Shown: piece after piece, positions 56,694 through 64,000 of the stretch
Position numbering within the stretch: the stretch's first letter is position 1
Layout of the letters: each line of letters begins with the position of its first letter
Source: Nemertoderma westbladi
Taxonomy: Eukaryota; Xenacoelomorpha; Nemertodermatida; Nemertodermatidae
Reading direction: 5' to 3'
Assembly: GCA_032718475.1 (NCBI GenBank)
Contig: JAUCBJ010008392.1
Location: forward strand, 1-64,000
Length of the DNA stretch: 64,000 nucleotides
Made by a program: the position numbers and the translations under genes
The notes under the pieces: model-generated
What the model was told of the DNA's origin: nothing
The model's input: the letters and a program-made list of their open reading frames with translations, nothing else
Databases searched by the model: none

Positions 56694-56831
56694 CCAATGA
56701 GGTGCGTACAACACATGGAACGATGAGTTGTGCCAATCATAGGGCATGGAATATCTTATTGCTCCAATGTGAGGCCATGGAATACTCTAGAAAGTTCTAG
56801 TAGATTCTATGTCCCAGATTTAGTATATAAA
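56694..56831 (+). promoter_or_regulatory. Promoter-like cluster: three CCAAT boxes, heat-shock-like element, TATA box
   Basis: CCAAT occurs at 56694, 56733 and 56764, spaced 31-39 bp. It is followed by AGAAAGTTCT at 56789-56798 (head-to-head GAA/TTC half sites as in heat-shock elements) and TATATAAA at 56824-56831. A start site near 56855 is expected. No gene directly follows; the downstream DNA resembles a retroelement leader, so it may be an LTR promoter. Confidence 0.45.
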
Positions 56832-57565
56832 GGGCTGGTTTTGGTTTGCCTTCGGTTATCACTTAACTCACCTTAACTTACTTGACTATTTATTATGTTT
56901 CTTGTTGAAACTATTTGGCAATTCTGTTTGATAAAGTTTTGTAAACTGTAAATATACTATAAACTTCAGAACATGTTTTTCTGCATTTGTCCAACTTTGG
57001 GACAGCAAAGCATCAGGAAGATGGCCGCCTAGACCGTTAGGCCATCAGCAACGCAGGGAAAGGATGTCCACAACACGCTAGCGCCCACATTAGCTTAGAC
57101 CGCGCACCCCTTCGCCCTTCGAAATACTCCACTTGCCATGCAGCGCCCGCTTTATGAGGAAGGTAAGACTTTGTTTGACGCCCTTGCCCGACGTAAGACC
57201 TATAGATCAGGGTAAGCGTGACGCCGTCCTGGGACGCCGCAAATTTAGGATCAAATAACTATATTTTGGCAAAACCCCACCTCGTCAGTAGTGCGAACCC
57301 CTGGGTTACCTGTATACCTCACAGGTGCGAATTATTGCCGTTCGTCAGTACGCGAGTACACATTAGGTACGGACAGCATATGTTCCATAATTTAGTGATT
57401 CGTAGTACTGACTGTTTGGTACCGGTTTGCTTTGTAGAGCATACATTAGTACCCTACCCCCGCCTGAAGTTAGTTATTTGATCAGGCAAGAAGTATTTCT
57501 GCTACCGGCACACCGCTTGGCCTAGGGAGGTTTTATTAATATCCTACCGCGCCTTGCCACGTACT
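56832..57565. other. Noncoding, leader-like DNA left of LINE A
   Basis: No supported gene. Possible transcribed leader from the TATA at 56824. Contains ACCGGT motifs and GGTAAGAC/GGTAAGCG, in the style of the BEL leaders. Continuity with 63173 onwards is implied because LINE A with its target duplication interrupts it. Confidence 0.4.
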
Positions 57566-57735
57566 GATAGGTATTGCTGCTAACTACCGCAGCAACAAAG
57601 TTCTAGAATCAAATTTGTATACCAGATCAGCTAACGTACGGTAGCGATTAATCCCTATTTCTTATCTTACAACCAGAATCTGGTATTTGTGCCGATCACG
57701 GGTGTAGTTACTAACTCCGTAATTGCCCGGTTGAG
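57566..57735. repeat. Left copy of the 170-bp target-site duplication of LINE A
   Basis: GATAGGTATTGCTGCTAACT through CCCGGTTGAG is identical, base for base as far as I can read, to 63003-63172. It abuts the first base of LINE A. Confidence 0.9.
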
Positions 57736-57785
57736 AGTCTGGAGTTGGAGGCTACTCTCATGTTCCACCCCGACCAACAAAGCCA

Positions 57786-60104
57786 TTGGTGAATCTGAGG
57801 CAAGTCACTAGACTAGCCTCAGTAAACACCCTAACACTCGGGTCCCCAATGCGACAAGGTGAGCTGACTGCCTTGGCAGATAAGCTTTCTCTTAGCGCAG
57901 GGGGTGTTCAAGAGCACCGAATGCAGACTGGACAGACTGATGAGGTTCTGATTAAGGACATGGGGGGCGGTTGGCGACTCGCCCTCGCGTCAGCAGATGA
58001 TAGTGGCAATGGTGGAATTGGTCTATTGATGAATCCAACTGCACATGCAGCATTGGACAAAATAGACCAAATCTCTAACCGCATCATCCGTTGCCACTTC
58101 TCATGTTCTGGAAGACTGGCTAAGAAGTTTCCTAAGGTGGTTCTGATTGTGTGCTACTCTCCAACTAGTGTTGCCCCTGTAGAGGAGGTGGAAAATTTCT
58201 ACCACAATCTACAAGCAGCAACTGATGGAGTGGATCAGCATGCATTCTTAACATTCCTGGGAGACTTTAATGCAAGTCTGCATCAATCACCTACATCGCC
58301 CTGGGTCTATAGCAATAGTGTTAACCGAAATTCTGTCCATCTTCAGGATTTTATCTCTGGAAATGGATTGTTTTCGGCTGGAACCCAGTTCAAGAAGCGA
58401 ACTGGAAAGCTATGGACTCATAGTGGACCCAGTGGTCACAAGTCCCAGATAGACCATATTCTGTTTCGTAGGAAATACAGGAGCTCTATACAAGACTGTA
58501 ATGCATTTACACTTCGACCCTTCTCCAGTGATCACCGCCTTATTGTGGCCAAGGTAAGACTTAGTCTGCGTGCTAGCAGAACAACGAAATCTGCCTTGCC
58601 ACGGCATGACTGGTCCTCTCTGTTGCAACAGCCAAGTGTGAGATCCAGCTTCACACTACAGCTGAGCAACAGGTATGAGGCTCTTGCCTCTGAGGCGGCA
58701 GATCACTGTGAGGGCTATACTGCCTTTACAGAAGCAGTTAAGTTAGCAGCTGCAGAAACAGTTCCTGTATACCCTCGAAACAGGAAAAGGGCCCCCTGGA
58801 CTGACAACAAAATTCAGAAGTGCCGAAATGACCTTCATAAGGCGCAGAAAGAGTCCCGACTCAAACAGACTACAGCGGCCAAGAATGCAGTTAAAGCTGC
58901 ATCTAGGTCCCTGAACAGGCAGTACTCTGTTAATCTACAGGAGCTAATAAACCAACAGGTTGATGCCATCAATGATGCTGACGACAGCAGGCAATCATCC
59001 CAGGCATGGAAATCGATCAATCTGCTTACTGGGCGGAAAAGCCAACCAACCACCAAGGTTAAGGCTGAATCACCAGCCGATCGCCTCAATGGTTGGAAAG
59101 CCCACTTTGAAAAGCTCCTCAATAATGACAGGGTATTGCCTGATAACTTTATAGAAGTAAAAGTGTCTGAGTCTGTACTCCCAGATATTCCCATTGGCGA
59201 TATCTCCTTTGCAGAAGTGAAGGCTGCTGCAAAGAGCATTAAGACCAATCGTGCCAGTGGAGTAGATGGTGTTCCCCCTGAGATCTTTAAAATACCTGAG
59301 TGTTTAAAGCTCATCTATCCCATCATAGTAGACATGTACCGTACAACAAGAGTCCCACAAGAAATGAAAACAAATAAGTTGGTACCAGTTCCCAAGAAGG
59401 GCAACCTAACACTCTATGGTTCTTTTCGGGGAATCTCATTGATCTCGATTGCTGCAAAACTATACAATAGAATTCTATTAAATCGCATCAGGGATCCCAT
59501 TGAGAGACTGCTACGTGGAAATCAGAATGGGTTCCGTAAAGGTCGTGGGACCATGGAGCCCATTTTGGCACTTAGAAGGATAATTGAAGAGTTATCAAAA
59601 AAGAAAGACAGGCATCTGGCTGTTATCTTTGTTGACTTCTTCAAGGCCTTTGATTCAGTCTCTCGCTCACGTATGTTCAGCATACTTTCATTATATGGGA
59701 TTCCTGATGAAATTATTGCAGCAATCAGATCAGTATACGATGGTTCGACAACATTTGTGTCTACTGTTGACGGTGACACAGAACCATTTGAAGTGTTATG
59801 GGGCGTCCTCCAAGGAGACACACTTGCACCATTCTTGTTCATTATTGTGGTTGACTATGTTCTACGCATGTCCTTAGATCATCATAATGATGATGGGGTG
59901 ATGATAACTCCACCTACTGGCTCCAGAAGTCGAGGAAATCCTGCCAAGTACCTAACTGATCTAGACTTTGCTGATGACTTAGGAGTACTCTCAGAATCAT
60001 TAGAGGGAGCCCAGCGGCTCCTCAGCTCATTAGAACATGCTGCTTCTAGTGTTGGTCTTTTTATTAACTCCAGAAAGACCAAAATTCTGACAGTTAACTT
60101 TTAA
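57786..60104 (+). CDS. LINE A: APE endonuclease and reverse transcriptase (truncated by a premature stop)
   Basis: 772 residues. The endonuclease (residues 1-260) has ASVNTLTL, VQEHR (catalytic Glu), YSPTS, GDFNA (about 159-163), IDHIL and SSDHRLI, which are the APE-family catalytic set that nicks target DNA. A linker with basic helices follows. The RT covers about 470-770: VPVPKKGNLTLYGSFRGISL, NGFRKGRGTME, VDFFKAFDSV (about 616), GVLQGDTLAPF and FADD (about 729). The frame stops at TAA 60102-60104 in TVNF; the sister copy at 56300 has GAA at this place, so it is a nonsense mutation. About 40 bp later the CR1-like element interrupts the remaining C-terminal region, which resumes at 62351. 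The start codon is the first ATG after the target duplication; the true start could be a little upstream. Confidence 0.9.
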   Translation: MVNLRQVTRLASVNTLTLGSPMRQGELTALADKLSLSAGGVQEHRMQTGQTDEVLIKDMGGGWRLALASADDSGNGGIGLLMNPTAHAALDKIDQISNRIIRCHFSCSGRLAKKFPKVVLIVCYSPTSVAPVEEVENFYHNLQAATDGVDQHAFLTFLGDFNASLHQSPTSPWVYSNSVNRNSVHLQDFISGNGLFSAGTQFKKRTGKLWTHSGPSGHKSQIDHILFRRKYRSSIQDCNAFTLRPFSSDHRLIVAKVRLSLRASRTTKSALPRHDWSSLLQQPSVRSSFTLQLSNRYEALASEAADHCEGYTAFTEAVKLAAAETVPVYPRNRKRAPWTDNKIQKCRNDLHKAQKESRLKQTTAAKNAVKAASRSLNRQYSVNLQELINQQVDAINDADDSRQSSQAWKSINLLTGRKSQPTTKVKAESPADRLNGWKAHFEKLLNNDRVLPDNFIEVKVSESVLPDIPIGDISFAEVKAAAKSIKTNRASGVDGVPPEIFKIPECLKLIYPIIVDMYRTTRVPQEMKTNKLVPVPKKGNLTLYGSFRGISLISIAAKLYNRILLNRIRDPIERLLRGNQNGFRKGRGTMEPILALRRIIEELSKKKDRHLAVIFVDFFKAFDSVSRSRMFSILSLYGIPDEIIAAIRSVYDGSTTFVSTVDGDTEPFEVLWGVLQGDTLAPFLFIIVVDYVLRMSLDHHNDDGVMITPPTGSRSRGNPAKYLTDLDFADDLGVLSESLEGAQRLLSSLEHAASSVGLFINSRKTKILTVNF

Positions 60105-60147
60105 AGTCCTCAGCAAGTCTCTGATCGGATGAGCATAAGCTCAAAGT

Positions 60148-62350
60148 AGTAATTCTCTGAATTCAACTCTGATGTAATTTATAACTGGTCGCTGGCAGTG
60201 GACAACAAACAATGTATTGACATAGTATACTTGGACTTCTCAAAGGCTTTTGATGCTGTTCCCCATAAGAGGTTAATACACAAACTAGAATCTCTTGGCT
60301 TTGCAGGGAACCTTCTAGGATGGATTGAAGACTTCTTGTCGGATCGAGTGCAGAGGGTGGTTGTTGAAGGAGAATTCTCGGATTGGTTGGCAGTGCGCAG
60401 TGGAGTCCCACAAGGAAGTCTGGCGGCTGTGCTTTGCTTTCTCTGCTACGTGAATGACCTACCATCTCTTGTTCGATTTTTAATTTATTTATTTGCGGAC
60501 GACACTAAGGACTCAGTAGTTTTTAATGCACACCCATGCCCTGCGATTGGCCCCTTACAATCGGACTTAGATATTCTTTACAACTGGAGTTTGACGTGGC
60601 AGTTGAGTTTCAACTTTACAAAATGTAAAATTATGCATATAGGATACGACAACCCTTGCCTTCCATATCAACTTGGTGATCACATTCTAGAACGGACATC
60701 CAAAGAAAAAGACCTTGGTGTTATATTTCAAAATGACCTTTCATTCGGCCACCATATTGCAACGATCGTGAAAAAAGCAAACCGAACTCTTGGATTAATA
60801 TATCGGACATTCAAGCACCTGGATGGGGATATCTTCATCAATCTCTACAAAGCCCTCGTACGACCAACACTGGAGTATGCCTCCACTGTCTGGTCGCCAC
60901 ATCGGATCGGAGAGACACGGCTGATTGAATCAGTCCAACGGCGAGCTACTCGGTTAGTAGCCAACCTGCGAGACACACCGTACCCTCTTCGTTTGCGGCA
61001 ACTGGGCCTCCCGACCCTCGAGTATCGTCGCCACCGCGCTGACCTCGTCCAGGTCTATCGGTATCTGTCGGGTCTGGAGTCAGTCGACCATCTATTTACT
61101 CTCTCCTCCAGCAGTACTCGCGGCCATTCCCTAAAACTCCAGAAACCACGTGCGAGATTACTCCAACGGAACTCTACCTTCCACTTCCGGGTCATTGACC
61201 CATGGAATGCACTGACCGATAATATAGTCACCTCACCCTCGCTAAACACCTTCAAATCCAGGCTGAACACTCATTATAAACATTTACCCCTGAAATTCAC
61301 CCCCTCGTGGTGGAACCTCACATAATCCACTTATTACCTGCATTAATAATCACCAACTTTTTTTCATCACATTAACGTTGTTTTATCTATCATATATTTT
61401 AAAATTTTTTTTAATTACAACACCAACTTTCATTCCATTTTATCTTATTTTACTTATCTACTTATTTTTCACTTGATCTACTTATTTTTATGTAACTTAC
61501 AGTATAATCTCTTACCAATCGTTCGTATTTTTAAATAGACCCAAATGGTGCAACTGTTATTTGTTATTTCTTAAATAATCCAATTCATATGCAATATTTT
61601 ATTTTAATTAAATCCATCAGTTCTACATACCAAACTGTTTCTATACAACGATTTTATCGAATATTTTAATTTTATTTTATATTTTATTTTAACCCTTAAA
61701 GCTTAAACTGTGTACCGGTACTTATTTTCTCATCGTGTAGTGTTAGCTAATCCATGTAAATTTAAGTGTTCAAATGTCTTGATCTATTTTACATACCGTA
61801 CTGTTTTTATAGCTATGGATTATCTGATATTTTAAATTAATTTTATATTTTATTTCCAACCCTTAAACTATCGATATTAGCCCTAACCGATATACTTGTA
61901 TCCGATTTTATCGACTGATATGTAACTTTCTGTGTATACTCGTGATACTATATAGACTGTCATTTTATTGAATTTGTTTAGTAATTCTAATGTATATTTG
62001 TAATTTTTAGTGTATGTATCTGACTTTATCGACTGTTATGTAATTTGCTGTGTATACTCGTGATTTTACAGACGTCACTTTAACCCTTTAGCAAGCAAGA
62101 CATTTTATTAGTAACCATTTTTATAAGAACACTATTTTAATTTAACTGCGTCCTTTTATGTTTCAATTGTTTTATATATGTTTTTGTCATTGTTTCGTAA
62201 ACATGGTCGGTATTGGTCGCAATACTTAATTACTTACCGGTACTGTTATAATTACTTTCAGTTGGACTTTCTTTTGGTGTGTACGGGTTCCATAAGCATT
62301 AGCTTTCTTATACCCAAACTATTAAACATTAAACATTAAACATTAAACAA
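60148..62350 (+). mobile_element. CR1-like LINE, 5'-truncated, nested in LINE A
   Basis: It interrupts LINE A between CATAAGCTCAAAG and GATGGTATGCTTG, which are joined in the uninterrupted copy at about 56341-56366. It carries the 3' half of a CR1/Jockey-type ORF, about 1 kb of AT-rich 3' UTR, and ends in four copies of the ATTAAAC heptamer. A short duplication of about CAAAG is visible at the two junctions. Being inside LINE A it is the younger insertion. Confidence 0.85.
60198..61325 (+). CDS. CR1-like LINE: reverse transcriptase, palm to C-terminus (5'-truncated)
   Basis: 375 residues in an open frame that starts just before RT motif A: VYLDFSKAFDAVPHKRL (residues 10-26). Then FLSDRVQRVVVEGEFSDW, SGVPQGSLAAVL (motif B, normally followed by GPLLF, here with AAVLCF), and LFADDTK (motif C, catalytic aspartates present). 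The thumb and C-terminal region follow with WQLSFNFTKCKIMHIG, KEKDLGVIFQNDLSF, LYKALVRPTLEYASTVWSP and QRRATRLV, then the FHFRVIDPWNAL end block. This is the usual order for CR1-clade polymerases. The endonuclease and the fingers of the RT are absent, so it is a dead copy with an unusually intact frame, pointing to a recent insertion. Confidence 0.88.
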   Translation: MDNKQCIDIVYLDFSKAFDAVPHKRLIHKLESLGFAGNLLGWIEDFLSDRVQRVVVEGEFSDWLAVRSGVPQGSLAAVLCFLCYVNDLPSLVRFLIYLFADDTKDSVVFNAHPCPAIGPLQSDLDILYNWSLTWQLSFNFTKCKIMHIGYDNPCLPYQLGDHILERTSKEKDLGVIFQNDLSFGHHIATIVKKANRTLGLIYRTFKHLDGDIFINLYKALVRPTLEYASTVWSPHRIGETRLIESVQRRATRLVANLRDTPYPLRLRQLGLPTLEYRRHRADLVQVYRYLSGLESVDHLFTLSSSSTRGHSLKLQKPRARLLQRNSTFHFRVIDPWNALTDNIVTSPSLNTFKSRLNTHYKHLPLKFTPSWWNLT

Positions 62351-62952
62351 AGGATGGTATGCTTGAGCATGTGGACGACTTCTGTTACCTGGGATCATGG
62401 ATCCGGAAGTCAGGTGAGGACCTTCGAATACGTAAGGGAAAGGCATGGGCAGCCTTGAATAGGCTTTCCAGGATTTGGAAGTCACCTAGAATTAATCGGA
62501 AACTTAAGGTCCGATTATTTAGAGCAGCAGTAGTTCCAGTACTCCTCTACGGGAGTCCATGCTGGGCTCTAACTGCTGAGGACACCAAATCTCTGGATGG
62601 CACATTCACAAGAATGCTACGCCGGGTACATTGTGTCAAGTACAATGCACACATCTCCAACCAGACACTATATAACATTGGAGGTGTCTCATTGGTTCCC
62701 CCAAGCTTGACACTAGAACAAAATCGCCTCCGCTTTGCAGGACATTGCTTTCGCCGTGAGGACCAGCCAGTGCATAATCTTGTACTTTGGCAGCCTCATG
62801 GAGTAAATAAGCATGGTGGACAGCCCATGACTTTCTTGAGACGCATCTTAAAGGACACTGGCCTTAAAGATGCGGATGATCTAGCAAATGTCATGGGTGA
62901 TAGGGAGTTGTGGCGGTGCAATTTTGTTGACAAGCCGGCACAGCATTCTTAA
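62351..62952 (+). CDS. LINE A: C-terminal part of the polymerase ORF, beyond the nested insertion
   Basis: 197 residues that continue the LINE A protein after the CR1-like insertion: MLEHVDDFCYLGSWIRKSGE, RIWKSPRINRKLKVRLFRAA, VLLYGSPCWALT, a basic LRRVH block, LRFAGHCFRREDQ and LVLWQPHG. These blocks are characteristic of the C-terminal domain of this LINE group; the same order is seen in the fragment at 31079-31552. The stop at 62950-62952 is followed within 30 bp by the (TAG)n tail, so the 3' UTR is very short. Confidence 0.85.
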
Positions 62953-63002
62953 AAATGCAGCTGCAATGCAGCATGCCGATCCTAGTAGTAGTAGTAGTAG
63001 TA

Positions 63003-63172
63003 GATAGGTATTGCTGCTAACTACCGCAGCAACAAAGTTCTAGAATCAAATTTGTATACCAGATCAGCTAACGTACGGTAGCGATTAATCCCTATTTCTT
63101 ATCTTACAACCAGAATCTGGTATTTGTGCCGATCACGGGTGTAGTTACTAACTCCGTAATTGCCCGGTTGAG
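63003..63172. repeat. Right copy of the 170-bp target-site duplication of LINE A
   Basis: Identical to 57566-57735. It follows the (TAG)n tail directly and returns to the flanking leader-like DNA at 63173. Confidence 0.9.
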
Positions 63173-64000
63173 TTGTGGATAGGAAGGAGAGAGCTTTGAC
63201 GTCATTTGTAAGTATAAAGTTCTACAAAACGCGACTAGCTTATTTTAGTAGCTAGCGCACGGTATTATTTCGGTCAGAGAATTACTAAAACCTAGTAAAT
63301 GATATACACCAAAATTGTTTTATTGTAACACACCCACACACACACGCCCTAAAACATATTTACCCTTAGAGTTCCTACTAGATAGCGCAATTTAGATTTT
63401 AGGCAGAATTTATCTGTATTTGTAAATTAGGATCAGATATTTAGTTACGGCAAGAAGGAGTATTTCATTTTCGTTATTAACTGTTGTTTGCCTAGAGCAG
63501 CAGTATTGTTACATTAGGCCCGACCCTTTTAGACTGATTTTGTACGAGGGGATCAGTTATTGTTACATTTAGGCACGACCTCTTTTAGGCTGATTCAGAC
63601 AGGGGGATCAGTATTGTTACGCTAGGTCCGTAACCCACCTAGCTCGTATATAAACCATATAAATCACACCGCGGCAAGTTACTGTATTTAGGACTGTCAG
63701 CGATAGTTAGGATTCGCTGCATGGGGATTGTTTTCCCGTGAGTTTGGTCTGTTACTGTAACTGTACATCTGCCTTACCGGTTAGAGGACAGGTATCCTTT
63801 TGTCTAGTTCGTAGGCATTAGACCCGCCCACGTACATAGAATAGACACCAGGCTCTGCTCCTCGCCAGTAGTAGTTTGTGTATTGTATCTGTTTGTTTAG
63901 ATATCCTGGACTGGGATTTGTTGTCAGATACTGTACGAGCCCGTTTCATTACTAGAGTCTTACAGTAAGATACATCGTTACTAGGATCTGGTAAGCGGTA
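63173..64000. other. Leader-like noncoding DNA right of LINE A, with a TATA box
   Basis: No supported gene. It contains a CACACACACA tract (about 63340), a tandem repeat, and CGTATATAAACC (TATATAAA at 63647-63654). TTAGGCTGATT at 63585 also occurs in the element 2 leader (47028 and 47189, as TTAGGCTGATT). It may be the leader or LTR of another BEL/Pao element that continues beyond the window. Confidence 0.4.
63501..63636. repeat. Tandem repeat of about 54 bp, 2.5 copies
   Basis: CAGTATTGTTACATTAGG at 63501, CAGTTATTGTTACATTTAGG at 63554 and CAGTATTGTTACGCTAGG at 63609. The units share a CGACC...CTTTTAG(A/G)CTGATT middle and a GGGGAT end. Confidence 0.75.

Larger units (their letters stand above)
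57736..63002 (+). mobile_element. LINE A: near-complete RTE-like non-LTR retrotransposon with a nested insertion
   Basis: The element runs from the end of the left 170-bp repeat to a (TAG)n tail at about 62982-63002 directly before the right repeat. Without the nested CR1-like insertion (about 60148-62350) it is about 3.06 kb, with a very short 5' UTR, a single ORF coding APE-endonuclease and RT, and no separate ORF1. This architecture and size fit the RTE clade, and long variable target duplications have been described for some RTE elements. Other copies in this window: 10460-10700, 31746-31850 and 55270-56438. The ORF is broken by a nonsense codon and by the insertion. Confidence 0.8.

Overview
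The window looks like repeat-dominated, intergenic DNA from an animal genome, most likely an invertebrate; I cannot name the species. It carries several BEL/Pao LTR retrotransposons, an RTE-like LINE with an apurinic endonuclease (APE) domain, a CR1-like LINE, tRNA-derived SINE copies, a PIF/Harbinger-type MITE and very large AT-rich tandem arrays. No bacterial operons, no rRNA genes and no convincing host protein-coding gene are visible. Most long open frames either belong to retroelements or are by-products of stop-free tandem repeats.

Layout. 1-7340 (minus strand): BEL/Pao element 1, with protease and gag, a 2.2-kb leader containing three tandem duplications, and a 0.8-kb 5' LTR; it continues beyond the left edge. 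7.3-10.9 kb: mostly anonymous AT-rich DNA, with a SINE and a 3' stub of LINE A. 10.9-15.3 kb: satellite array 1. 15.3-20.9 kb: anonymous DNA with a second SINE, a 22-bp minisatellite and a MITE. 20.9-25.75 kb (plus): decayed, GC-richer BEL/Pao element 3 (gag fragment, then protease-RT-RNase H-integrase). 26.87-29.43 kb (plus): a decayed ORF of about 850 codons with a DEDD 3'-5' exonuclease-like region and three CCHC zinc knuckles, in the position an env or accessory gene would occupy downstream of element 3 pol. It is followed by a segment unusually dense in perfect stem-loops (29.94-30.77 kb) and a 5'-truncated LINE fragment.

32.0-38.6 kb and 38.7-44.8 kb: two adjacent minisatellites (29/32-bp and 47-bp units), about 12.7 kb together. 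45.1-45.3 kb: a promoter-like cluster (CArG, CCAAT, TATA), then a long leader into BEL/Pao element 2 (48.2-54.5 kb, plus). Element 2 has gag, protease, RT and a partial RNase H but no integrase, and it runs straight into an LTR (to 55269) of the same family as element 1's LTR. 55.3-56.4 kb: an internally duplicated fragment of LINE A. 56.6-56.83 kb: a tRNA-like sequence and a second promoter-like cluster. 57.57-63.17 kb: a nearly complete LINE A flanked by a perfect 170-bp direct repeat, with a CR1-like LINE nested in its RT/C-terminal region. 63.2-64 kb: leader-like noncoding DNA.

How it fits together. The visible history is layered: LINE A inserted into noncoding DNA that may itself be a retroelement leader, then a CR1-like copy inserted into LINE A; BEL elements lost integrase or acquired stops and frameshifts. 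None of the elements seen whole looks autonomous as it stands (element 1 is cut by the window edge). The points most worth a second look are the exonuclease-like/zinc-knuckle ORF beside element 3, the hairpin-dense segment, the strand-biased excess of GTAAGT in the coding strands of BEL elements 1 and 2, the 170-bp target-site duplication, and the palindromic unit of the 6.6-kb minisatellite.
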